From the NCBI GenBank assembly GCA_945910005.1, contig OX246745.1, forward strand, positions 45,108,822 through 45,172,821: a DNA stretch of 64,000 nt, written 5' to 3'. The translations under genes were made by a program, and so were the position numbers. The notes beneath the pieces were generated by a model. The model made no database searches. It worked only from the letters and a program-made list of their open reading frames with translations, and had not been told where the DNA came from. Shown here one piece after another: positions 11,112-21,829 of this stretch. Source of the stretch: Isoperla grammatica. Taxonomy: Eukaryota > Arthropoda > Insecta > Plecoptera > Perlodidae. Numbering within the stretch: the stretch's first letter is position 1; every line of letters begins with the position of its first letter.

Positions 11112-11976
11112 CTGAAACCAACAGGCATGTTGATGTCTGGTGCTCAACCTTTACTGTGGTCCTGTATTATAAAAATAAATTTATACATATTTTGTTTTTA
11201 TTGTCCACCCATGCAAACTTGTTTTCAGCGGCGGTTGTATTTCAAATAATTAATTAATTCTAAATTATTGAATTAATTACATAAATAGAATTCATAAATT
11301 TACAATATTTGAAAGTTTTAGAATTAGATGTTGAGTGGATAATGGATCAAATTCCGAGTAGGAAACACTTTCCAATATCTTGCAGCATTCTTAAAATACA
11401 GTCATTGTTGGGTGTTGTGTTATTGTGATGAGCTCTCATGGAATATTTCACATACTAATGGCAAGGTCCCTCCACACACTGGTTGGCGTTTTTCACAACA
11501 ATCATCTTGTTCTGAATAAATATAGCCTGGTCACATTGATTCAAACAGTCTTCAACAAATAGCTTGATGACACAATTTTCTAAATTCACTTTTTTTCGAG
11601 GGGGGGGGGCTGTAGTAAACACTGCTGACGATAGGTAGGTATATAGCTCATCATGTGGCAGTACGCCACTGGGTACAGGCTTATCTCGTATAATCTCATC
11701 TGTTCTGCAAATACACCAACCAGTAGATCCCACACAGTCACACACTCACGCACTAATTTAAATTAGTTGTTATCATAATCACAATTAGTTGTTATCATAA
11801 TCACATTGCAATTCTTTTCTAAATAGACACCCAAATAGATTGAAAGTCCGAAGTGTGTCATAATCACATTGCAATTCTTTTAGACTTCCATTGCCATACC
11901 TCACAATGTGACAACCACATGCAACAATACAGCTTGCACGTATGACAGCCGAAGAGGAAGGATGCAGCACACTTAC
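11112..11976. other. Intron 1 of the Ly6-type gene
   Basis: AT-rich intron between exons 1 and 2. It contains short direct repeats of a GTTATCATAATCACA-type unit near 11765-11805 and one minus-strand open frame (11455-11745) that has no recognisable domain and no phase-compatible fit. Confidence 0.6.
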
Positions 11977-12046
11977 CATCGGCTAGGTATGGTAGTAAAA
12001 CAAGCAGAACAAACACGACAGCTGGTTTTAATCTGTTCCTCTTCAT
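11977..12046 (-). CDS. Ly6/uPAR-type GPI-anchored protein, exon 1 (signal peptide)
   Basis: The ATG at 12046 opens a 23-codon exon: a basic start (MKRNRLK) and a hydrophobic core (PAVVFVLLVLLPYLAD), a classical secretion signal. It ends in GATG|GTAAGT, phase 1, and joins exon 2 to make a glycine. The three exons give 145 residues: signal peptide, ten-cysteine three-finger (LU/Ly6) domain and GPI tail. Such proteins are small cell-surface modulators; in insects the group includes quiver/sleepless, boudin and crooked-like proteins. The exact orthologue cannot be named. Upstream is a CT-rich leader (about 12100-12120) and then the E-box minisatellite. Exon boundaries are predicted from splice consensus and phase. 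Confidence 0.85.
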
Positions 12047-12342
12047 TGTTGGTGAGCAGAGACGTGTCTGACTAGCTGACTGGTGAGTGGCTGAGACTCT
12101 GAGGCTCTCTCTCTCTCCTAGCTGGAGGTACCGTTAGACCTCAGTGGCGTGCCGCCGGGTGCTGCCACCTAGCAGTGGCGCGCCTTTTGGCCGGACTCTC
12201 TTTACCCACAGAAGTGGTCTGCTGCTCAAGCAAGATCTACCGAAGTAAAAATTCTCCGCTATGTAAACGAAAGACAATATGCATGATACATGCCAGACTG
12301 CTATTTTATCAATTACGCTGTGTATGACTTCCAGGTGTATGA
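12047..12342 (-). promoter_or_regulatory. Probable promoter and 5' leader region of the Ly6-type gene
   Basis: This 296-bp stretch lies between the start codon and the E-box minisatellite. It includes a pyrimidine/purine tract at about 12103-12120. No TATA element was identified. Assignment is by position only. Confidence 0.35.
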
Positions 12343-12970
12343 AACAGAACACCTGTAACAGAACAGCTGTAACAGAACAGCTGTAACAGAACAGCTGTAA
12401 CAGAACAGCTGTAACAGAACAGCTGTAACAGAAGAGCTGTAACAGAAGAGCTGTAACAGAACAGCTGTAACAGAACAGCTGTAACAGAACAGCTGTAACA
12501 GAACAGCTGTAACAGAACAGCTGTAACAGAACAGCTGTAACAGAACAGCTGTAACAGATCAGCTGTAACAGAACAGCTGTAACAGATCAGCTGTAACAGA
12601 ACAGCTGCAACAGAACAGCTGTAACAGAACAGCTGTAACAGAACAGCTGTAACAGAAGAGCTGTAACAGAAGAGCTGTAACAGAACAGCTGTAACAGAAC
12701 AGCTGTAACAGAACAGCTGTAACAGATCAGCTGTAACAGAACAGCTGTAACAGAACAGCTGTAACAGATCAGCTGTAACAGATCAGCTGTAACAGAACAG
12801 CTGTAACAGAACAGCTGTAACAGATCAGCTGTAACAGAACAGCTGCAACAGAACAGCTGTAACAGAACACCTGTAACAGAACAGCTGCAACAGAACAGCT
12901 GTAACAGATCAGCTGTAACAGAACAGCTGAAACAGATCAGCTGTAACAGAACAGCTGCAACAGAACAGCT
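12343..12970. repeat. 14-bp minisatellite, first block (CAGCTG-rich)
   Basis: About 45 tandem copies of the unit AACAGAACAGCTGT and close variants (AACAGATCAGCTGT, AACAGAAGAGCTGT). Most copies hold the palindrome CAGCTG, an E-box form. Period 14 gives open frames of 14-residue repeats that are not genes. The array is interrupted at 12971 by a hAT-like insertion and resumes at 13684. Confidence 0.95.
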
Positions 12971-13683
12971 CAGTGGTGTAGTGGTGTGTATACGGGCGTA
13001 TACGCCGTATACACAGTGCTCCGGCTAAAAAACTTTCGTATACACACTGGTTTTGGTTATGATACGAGTGATACGCAATGATACGGTCGTAACATGCCTC
13101 GAATGACGGACACATTATTCACGATTGTCAACTTTTCTCCATTGGTAAAATTGTGCTCTCTGGCACTGGCATTTAATTGACACAAGGCCTCAATTCCTCT
13201 AAGACTACCCCTGGATCTGGGAGTCCCGATATTCAATTTTAAGTCCCGCGTCCCGCCAATACACCAAGTGGGATACAATTGTCTCGCTCGGCAAAAATAT
13301 TGCGTTGTCAATTATCAACAGCCAAGTATCAACAGATATACCTATATATACGGGTCACGGGCGGCGTGTGTCTCCCAAAACCACTTCCCAAGCCCCAAAA
13401 CGTATTCCTGAACAATTCTCGTCAAAGTTCTAATTAGTTTTGGGGATTTTCTGGTTTTGCACTACAAAAACTGCAGTATTTCGGGATTGCATTCAGTCCG
13501 GTATTGGTATCTAGAACGCTCAAAACACACTCTAAAAAGCCTGTTTTTTCTAAATCGCCTGCGGCGCCATTGTTGGGGAGCTCCGCCCCCCAAACCCCCC
13601 ATCTTCTTTTGTCTGGAAAGATGTGTCTTTCCAGCTTCCCACTGAAGCGTATACGTACTGGTAAATCTGGCACTACACCACTG
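12971..13683. mobile_element. hAT-like insertion inside the 14-bp minisatellite
   Basis: Terminal repeats CAGTGGTGTAGTG / CACTACACCACTG are flanked by GAACAGCT on both sides (12963-12970 and 13684-13691). The repeat register continues across the insertion once one copy of the duplication is removed. It has GTATACGG-type subterminal words and no transposase. Confidence 0.9.
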
Positions 13684-14352
13684 GAACAGCTGTAACAGAT
13701 CAGCTGTAACAGAACAGCTGAAACAGATCAGCTGTAACAGAACAGCTGAAACAGATCAGCTGTAACAGAACAGCTGTAACAGAACAGCTGTAACAGAACA
13801 CCTGTAACAGAACAGCTGTAACAGAACAGCTGTAACAGAACAGCTGCAACAGAACAGCTGTAACAGATCAGCTGTAACAGAACAGCTGAAACAGATCAGC
13901 TGTAACAGAACAGCTGAAACAGAACAGCTGTAACAGAACAGCTGTAACAGATCAGCTGTAACAGAACAGCTGAAACAGAACAGCTGTAACAGAACAGCTG
14001 TAACAGAAGAGCTGTAACAGAACAGCTGTAACAGAACAGCTGTAACAGAACAGCTGTAACAGATCAGCTGTAACAGAACAGCTGTAACAGAACAGCTGTA
14101 ACAGAACAGCTGCAACAGAACAGCTGTAACAGATCAGCTGTAACAGAACAGCTGAAACAGATCAGCTGTAACAGAACAGCTGAAACAGAACAGCTGTAAC
14201 AGAACAGCTGTAACAGAACAGCTGTAACAGAACAGCTGCAACAGAACAGCTGTAACAGAACAGCTGTAATAGAACAGCTGTAACAGAACAGCTGTAACAG
14301 AACAGCTGCAACAGAACAGCTGTAACAGAACAGCTGTAACAGAACAGCTGTG
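13684..14352. repeat. 14-bp minisatellite, second block
   Basis: About 48 further copies of the same unit, with AAACAG and GCAACAG variants. It is a continuation of the first block, ending at GTGAGCAGCGAG. Confidence 0.95.
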
Positions 14353-14585
14353 AGCAGCGAGCCCCGAAATCCCAGCTTTAATTATACTCTGCAAATCATC
14401 TAAATTTACGCAAAAAATTTAATAGACTTACGTATTAATTTCTCTATTTGCATAGTCTGGAAACACTCCCGTATAGACGAAATTGTATAAGTTGTAGAAA
14501 TAAAGTAATTTTACATAATAATGATTGTTGAAATTACTTTGAAATCGTGTAATACATATAATATATATATATACCATAATAATAA

Positions 14586-14692
14586 ACAAGCTTTCGAACC
14601 CTCCAATCTGCTCTACCCAACAGTAACTTGTCTCCTCCAAAACACTTTAAATTACCGTTGGTTAGAGCAGATTGGAGGGTTCGAAAGCTTGT
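14586..14692. repeat. 30-bp perfect hairpin
   Basis: 14586-14615 and 14663-14692 are exact reverse complements (ACAAGCTTTCGAACCCTCCA...), separated by 47 bp. The right arm includes GGTTCGAAAGC, close to an RNA polymerase III B box, but no A box or tRNA fold goes with it. Origin is unknown; it may be a small foldback element. Confidence 0.7.
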
Positions 14693-15018
14693 GTAACAGC
14701 TTCGTTCTTCTCGTCAACTGCTCGGTAGTCCAGGTTAGTGAAGGAACCTCTATGACTGGTCAAAGTTTCACCGTCCTTTCGGATGGGACGTAAAGACGAT
14801 TACAGGTTTCGAGGCTCAATCTCCAGCACGGGTGGCCTATACCGAGGGCTCGCCCCGTGAGAATACCCAAGCGACCCTCTGTTCATCCAAGAAGGATGTC
14901 TAAGCGACCATCTGCTCGTCTCTTGAGGACTCCCAAAGGTCCTTCAAATCGTCTTCCCCTAACAGCAAAGAATAGTTCGGGAGCCACCCTTGAAAAATGT
15001 TGATATTTCGGGGTGTTA
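14693..15018. other. Repeat-derived sequence, no gene seen
   Basis: GC-richer stretch with CCTTTCGGATGGGACGTAAAG near 14776, a phrase like those near 3' ends of some non-LTR elements. This is a resemblance only; no coding frame supports it. Confidence 0.25.
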
Positions 15019-17883
15019 GCTGCACCCCTGTTGAGGCAGAAATTGCAATACATCATTCGATAGATAAAGGTAATGTGCATATCAAGGCACCGTGCCTTTT
15101 TTGCCTCAGTGGTGCAAACGGAAAATAATCGTATCTAAGTGATGGCACTTGCGCGAATTAATGGGCATGCACGGATACGAATGTCGGGTACCATTACCCT
15201 TTTATCATAATCAATATTGTATGTGTTATATATCAAATGAAAGCTATTGAAACACACAATACAACTGTATAACATTCAAGTAGCTACATTACATACCATG
15301 TCATAAAATGTAATCAACCTCCGGAAATTTATCTTTTTCAATTAGGTAATATCTTATAAGTTTTGTTATGGTACTAAACAAATCGAATTCTTAATATACA
15401 AAGCATTGATCATAACGATCATTTAGTTATTAAAAAGTTATGTCTCTTGCATTTTGTTTGTATTTATGAAATTACGCCAGTAATGAGTAGTTTTCCACGG
15501 CAATCTGTAGCTTATCGGCAAAGATGGATACGTTTTTGATCTCTTATAATTTGATCAATATGAGAATTTTCTTTAATAAAAGTTCAGTACGTAATAAATA
15601 TCAGTAGATTACATAGTTTTCAACAGTGAAATGCTTGTCTTTTATTATAATTCGGGAATTATGAATTTTTTTATCGGGATAAAAAGAGTTTTTTAACGAT
15701 CACACATTTCTCAGTGAAATAGTAGAAACAACGATGACTTCATAGAAGTAAAAATCAACCAAGAATGATTTCACATTCACATTTAATACACATCCACAAT
15801 TTGTGTCATCAATGTGTGTATAACTTACGAGATAAAAATTGGTTTGTGAGATGATGTAGTACAAAATGACATAGTTTCTCGTCTCCAGAAGTTGTGAGGC
15901 TCGCTAACTAGCCCCTAAACGCAGTAGGATATCGGCGAGGGGAGACAGGGTGTATAAAGCGGCATGCCAAGGTTGAATAGACTGAATGGGACGGTTGTTG
16001 TGACGAAGCGGAAGGTGGTCGTAAATGAAAATAAAACGATAAAACGATAAACCTTTGCACTTCCATTTACTAATCTTTCATATAGAATAATTAATAATAA
16101 TCAATGATACATACGAATAATAATAATAACAGCATAAATGACAAATAATAATACTACTTATAGCTTATAGTGAAACAATGTAGGCAAAAATGTATGGAAG
16201 CGAGCGTTTTCAGTCTATACTTATGACAGTACTTTTGTTTTTGTTTGTTACAAATATTTTTCTCGCGATAGCGGTCGAACGGTGAGAAATTTTGAGCATC
16301 ACAAGCTTCTACGTGGATCATTAGTTTTGAGGAAAAACCGTCGAAAAAATAATGCTTACTTAAATTATTATTTTTTCAAACCAATTGGTTAAACGAAAAA
16401 TAATCTGTATACAAAGTAAAAACCAACATAAAGATCTGGTTTATATTACTGACATTACACGGATAGGTGAAATTACGTGGTAATTTCTGCGTGTGATTGC
16501 TTGAAAGTTACTTCCCTAACATGAACATAAATTAAAAGCATTCACCTACACGTTTATGTGCACCAATTATTGTTCACTATGAAACCAATCCAATTATTTA
16601 TATATTCCAACAGGAACATAATACAAACGTAGACATAAATTAAAATGTGATATTTTATAAATTATAATATTATGCACAACTCGATAAAGATAACGAAATA
16701 CTGTGCGGGACTAACAACACAATGTGACAACTCCCGTCAGTGTCTTGTCACACATTGAAAGCACCGACTTGAAAAACTAGCAGAACAAATCTTTTAGCAA
16801 AGATTACTGAGTGAGTAATCTTTGCTTTTAGTAGATGGTGCTATTAGGCCTATTCATGTTTTATTTATACAACCTTGTTTATTGGTCCCAGATGGGCTGT
16901 CAATACAAGGAAGGTTGCGCCGTGGGTCACTCGCCACCGAATGGGACGGGGCTATCCTTACGAGAACTAAAGAGCGAGTCTTCCACTTTCCGCGTTCAAA
17001 TCAAAAATCTCGATGCTTGAAAACTAGTAGTAGTGGAAATACGCATCATCGGATAAGAAGACGAAAAACTTGAAAACCAAAATAGATATCGCAAATTGGT
17101 AACTTCAATAGATCTCACAATTAAATGTTCATTAATTTGATACACATATTTGTCTACATTTAAGTAATTATATCGAGGTTAGGGCTGGACAAAGTCGCAA
17201 AATCTAAAGAAAACGTAAATTCAAAATACTATAATATTCTTTGTTTACTAAACAAAAATACAAAAATCCATAACTGACTGTTCCTAACATACAATTTAGT
17301 ATTAGGTCCATTTTAAAGTACATTTTGCACCAAATAAAAATTACTGTGACCTTGCATGGATAAAAACAAACTTTCATGGTTTCCGTAAGACGGTCACGTG
17401 GTTCACTATTATTGTTCATTGTGGGCGTAATAATAATAATACATAAAAATGACAAGAGACAATATCTAAAGCTTACACTATGAAAAATCGTATGAGTTAT
17501 TAGTTGTATTGTTTTTTTCATTTCTACTATTGTAAAAAAAACTGATAAAATAAGCTTCCTTCGAAGTAGATTACTTCCGTAATTAATTCACGATTTGTGT
17601 TTAGTTACATCCATTTGATGAACTGCCATTGCATATATTATGAACAAACGTTTCAAGATCTTTCATTTGATATATTACATGCCGTCGTATCATAGTAAAT
17701 AGTGATGATACAAGACTATATTCAATCATATGCGTGCGATTACAAAAGGAAAAATTATGAATTTCAAATTAAATTATTCGGCGTTTGCACCACTGAGGCA
17801 AAAAAGGCACGGTGACTTGAGATGCACATTTACTTCGTCTAACTCATGGCATATTGCATTTTCTGCCTCAAAAGGGGTGCAGC
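15019..17883. mobile_element. Large terminal-inverted-repeat element, no transposase seen
   Basis: About 105 bp at each end are inverted copies at roughly three-quarters identity. The shared core includes CCGTGCCTTTTTTGCCTCAG and GTGGTGCAAACG. The 2.9-kb interior is AT-rich, with a tight hairpin at 16799-16829 (AGCAAAGATTACT/AGTAATCTTTGCT). No frame with a DDE or replicase signature was found, so superfamily is unassigned. The target duplication is unclear. Confidence 0.6.
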
Positions 17884-18407
17884 AGTGCAAAACATATTTC
17901 TGGGGCGGCGCCCGGTCTAGAAGAGGCGGGTGCCGTGATCCGTACCAGTCTATAGTGAGGGCCCTGGATGGTTCAGCCCTAGACTGTGACGACTCCACCT
18001 CGCTCCTACTGAGCACCAATTCAGTTTCCTTCTCGTTTTTTCACACTGATTCCATTGTAGCAGGTTCTACCCCCATTCATCTCCACAGTCCACCCCAGCC
18101 CTTGGGTTTACGCGTTTTACCTCTGTATTCCTTCGTCTGCTCTAGAGGGCCCAGCCCGGGAGAGCGTTCCAGGCAGTTCCAGGAAAGTTCAATGCTGAAC
18201 TATTTTATCTAGTAAGTAAGTAAGGAAGATGGTCCCTTTGGTACTTTTTGACAGGAGTAGGCTACGTGCCGGTACTAGGCTTCCCCTTCTCCCTTCCTCA
18301 TTATCATTCATCAATCATCACTCATCAGACTAAAGAGAGCATTGTGCCCTACACTTTGATTACCGTCTTTATAAATGGCCGGATTAACGTCCGTGAGGAG
18401 AGAGAGA

Positions 18408-18454
<47 letters not shown>

Positions 18455-18462
18455 GTTTTTTT
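17884..18462. other. Repeat-like sequence ending in a TGAT microsatellite
   Basis: GC-rich segment (17905-18190) with no convincing protein, then a short AG run and (ATTG)n at 18410-18454. The AG/ATTG tail and the words TCTTTATAAATGGCCGG resemble the LINE tails at 19081-19140. Confidence 0.35.
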
Positions 18463-18896
18463 CAGTGGCGTATCCAGGAATTGGGAAAGGGGGGGGGGTT
18501 TCAACCCATACAGAGAGTGGATGCCGAAAGATAATTGGAGTTCCGGGGGGCTTGCTCCTCGAAAAAAATCTCGTCAAGGTAATTTTAGTGCAAATCTGTG
18601 CGTTTTACAGCGGCCAACTGAAACAAGATTACTGAGTTTCTGGCAACACATTTTTTCCTTAGCACCGCTAATAAAAGGAACCTCAATCAATAATTTGCAT
18701 ATTTTTCGTATTGCTTTTGCTTTGAATTACAACAACATACAATAATTATAAAGTAAAACATCTAACTGTCTATTGAAATACTGTCTATTGATACTGTCTA
18801 TTGAAGTACTGTCTATTGAAATGAAATGTAAACGGTCATTTTCCATGTTTCCTTTGCAAAAGGGGGGGTTTTGTCCCCCCCGTGAATACGCCACTG
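18463..18896. mobile_element. hAT-like non-autonomous element
   Basis: Ends CAGTGGCGTATCCA and TGAATACGCCACTG are inverted. Flanks GTTTTTTT (18455-18462) and GTTTTATT (18897-18904) match at 7 of 8. It contains G- and C-runs near the ends, with no transposase. Confidence 0.8.
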
Positions 18897-18980
18897 GTTT
18901 TATTTCAACTGGCAAGATTAAAACCATGAGGTTTTTTCTTACATCTAACCAGCGTTTTTACTCAATACAATACAATGATA

Positions 18981-19086
<106 letters not shown>

Positions 19087-19103
19087 ATTGATTGATTGAT
19101 TGA

Positions 19104-20590
19104 TCGTCTTTATTAAGGCGTGGTTAAGGCCAGTTGGGCCTTCTCTGCCACCCAACCTTACACAATTTGATACAAAGTAAATGATTAAATTAATACAAGT
19201 CAAAACATACTAAACTATGCCTACAATTTAAACGTTGATACATGCATTCATGCATTCATCCATCCCACTCACTCTTAGCTATTCAAATTCATAGTCAACC
19301 CTACGTGAGTCCCACACCATCCAATGTACAGCTCATGCCGCTACGTTTATATGAAACTTATGTAAAACTGTTATCTAGATAATATTTAAATACCTTGCAC
19401 TTAAATTGGCTGAGACTCTGATTGTGTACATCCCTTATTTTATCTGGAAGCGCATTCCAAAGGCGTATAGCGTGTATGTTAAAAGAATTATCGAAGAGTG
19501 TGGTGCGGTGTGTGGGAAAAGCTAGTTGAGTGCTTGATCTTGATCTCGTGTTAAATTCGTGATGTGTGTGGAGATACTGAAAGTTAGGAATTAGGTATGT
19601 AGGAGAAGATGTTGAGAGAATACGGTGAAGGAGACAGAGAGTGTGAAGATTTCGTCGGTCCTTTAAACGCAGCCAAGACAATTGCTTGAAGCTGGGAGTG
19701 ATATGGTCGTATTTTTTTATGTTCAGTATAAATCTAACACAAGAGTTTTGAGCTCGTTGAAGTCGAAGTGATAAGTCCTCGGTCAAGTCATTGTAGACAA
19801 CGTCGCAATAGTCGAAGTGTGGCATAATTAAGGTCTGTACGAGGAGCGATTTTAATTTTACAGGAAGGAAATGTTTGAGCCGGTTTAATGAATGCAAAGA
19901 AGAGTAGGTTTTTTGACAGATGTGTTTTACTTGATTAGTCCATGAGAGATCGCTAGTTAAGTTTAATCCTAGGTTTTTTACTTCGTTTTTGATTGGTATA
20001 TTCTGGCCATTTACAACTACCGAAACCAACTTTGAAGAACAAATTTTATTGAGCAATTTATGGTAGCCGACAACAATGCAATTAGACTTAAGTGGGTTTA
20101 TAAGTAATCCGTTTTTAATCCCCCATGCATGTAATGTTTCAAGGTCTCTGTTAAGTAATTCAATTTCGTTATTTATTGTTTGGGGTGAAGCGTGTAGTTA
20201 TAACTGAAGATCGTCAGCGTAAAGATGATAATTACAATAGGTTAAGGATGAAGAAATATCATTAATGTAAATAGCAAACAATAATGGACCTAAAACACTT
20301 CCTTGTGGTACGCCAGATATCAATGTCTGCCAGTCTGACTGACTATGATTGGATACAACTTTTTGTTGTCTGTTTCTAAGATAAGAATCAAACCACTTCG
20401 TTACAGAGGAGGAGAAATTCATTATTTTAAGTTTTTCTAAGAGTATGTCAATGTCCACAGAGTCAAATGCTTTACTAAAGTCGAGTAACGTTAAAATTGT
20501 CAGTTGTCGATTATCCATGTGCGTCTTAATGTCATCTGTTATTTTTATTAGGGCTGTACAAGTGCTATGATGAGGGCGAAATCCCGATTG
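19104..20590 (-). mobile_element. 5'-truncated non-LTR retrotransposon (jockey/CR1-like)
   Basis: The minus-strand element ends in a 3' untranslated region with TTAATAAAGACGATCAAT and a (CAAT)n tail. Its 5' end is cut inside the reverse transcriptase at 20590, where an AG microsatellite begins. The endonuclease part is missing. Confidence 0.85.
19358..20590 (-). pseudogene. LINE reverse transcriptase, C-terminal part, one nonsense codon
   Basis: One continuous frame runs from 20590 to 19358. It reads QSGFRPHHST, then LLDFSKAFDSVD (motif A), SGVPQGSVLGPLLF (motif B) and LYADD (motif C, catalytic), and on through the thumb and the C-terminal RLWNALPDKIRD region. Directly after LYADDLQL the frame has a TAA; the neighbours fit a lost tyrosine codon. 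The rest is open. The protein would copy LINE RNA at a nicked target. It lacks its N-terminal endonuclease and cannot act alone. Confidence 0.9.
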
Positions 20591-20592
20591 AT

Positions 20593-20668
<76 letters not shown>
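20591..20668. repeat. (AG)n microsatellite at a LINE junction
   Basis: About 78 bp of AG, followed by ATTGATTGATT and a second LINE-like 3' end (ATTTTATTAAAAGGCGGG) on the minus strand. It joins two LINE fragments in the same orientation. Confidence 0.95.
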
Positions 20669-20669
<1 letters not shown>

Positions 20670-21800
20670 TTGATTGATTGATTAAGGTATTTTATTAAAA
20701 GGCGGGATTAAGGCTAGCGAAACCTTATCTTCCATCCATCCAACCCTTTTAATATGAGATGGTACAGTACATGATACAATACAGTAAGGTGATACAATAC
20801 AATAAGGTGATACAATGCAGTAAGTACATTATAGAGAGACATAGTGTGAATATTTCAAAGGAATAAACATAAAAAAGAAATAATTATGATGGTAATAGAC
20901 GCATGGAAATTTCTCAGAGAGAGAGAGTGAGAGAGAGAGAGAGAGAGAGAAGACGGCAGTGAACAATAATTATTCTAAAACTAAATCTAAAACTTACACA
21001 GTACTATAACAAAATGTATTATTATTTAGATCGAATGAAGTAGGTTAAAATATGTGTGTAACTGTTAGGTGGTGACATCAATGATAAAAGTGAGCGAATG
21101 ACGTGAATGTGAATAAAAAGACTTGGGCCGTTATCTGTGCTTGGGCTTATTTCAAAGTTGATGCAGTATCGAGGAAGAATTCATTTAGTGTATTAACTGT
21201 ATTTTTGTTTCATAATATGGATAATAAGATATAAACTTCAAGGCATAATTATGTTTTCCAGTAAGTCTGAATCATTACGAGAAGATTTTCTAATTAAATT
21301 GCAATTTAACAAATAATAATATACAATCTAATTTACGTATATCGCGCTAATCGATTTGAATGGGGAATCATTTGCGGAAAACGGAATATCTTTCAAAACT
21401 TCTTTGCGACGCGAAGTGGGTGGTTGCGACTTCCGGTTTGACTTCGCAAGCTCGAGCCGGCAGCGAACATTCTTGTAGATACAGGTATTTTCTTAAAACT
21501 TTAAGTTAGATAACAGCGTATTAATGATTTACCACAGCTCTATTAATATATATATGTTAACAAGTTTCAGGGTTTCCTTATTGCGTGTAACAATTGCTTT
21601 CAGTTATATCATTGGATTTAAATGTGGCCTAGCCTAGGGCCTAGGTCTAGGCCCTAGTCACATTTTGAAAGTATACATAACCTCACTTTACGTCCGTATC
21701 GTAGAATGCGTTTTGCTGTCTGACCTTTGTCCAGATCTAGCCTCAATCCATGGTGCGCTTATGCTCTGGAATTGAAATATTCTTGTAACATCATTTTAGG
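20669..21800. other. LINE 3' remnant and anonymous DNA
   Basis: The first about 150 bp look like another minus-strand LINE 3' untranslated end. A short AG run lies at 20918-20950. The remainder is AT-rich with no gene. A TAGGCCTA cluster is at about 21627-21660. Confidence 0.4.
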
Positions 21801-21829
21801 GAAACACTAGGCCGGCCTAGGAAAGGCCG

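Noticed and set aside
11455..11745. Minus-strand frame with several cysteines in intron 1 of the Ly6-type gene
   Set aside because: Considered as an exon, but exons 1 and 2 already join in phase to a complete LU pattern, and it has no matching splice pair.
12343..14352. Possible CRISPR array (short direct repeats)
   Set aside because: No unique spacers; it is a continuous 14-bp minisatellite in a eukaryotic genome.
17730..18212. 160-codon plus-strand frame
   Set aside because: It crosses the terminal inverted repeat of the element at 15019-17883 and has no domain.
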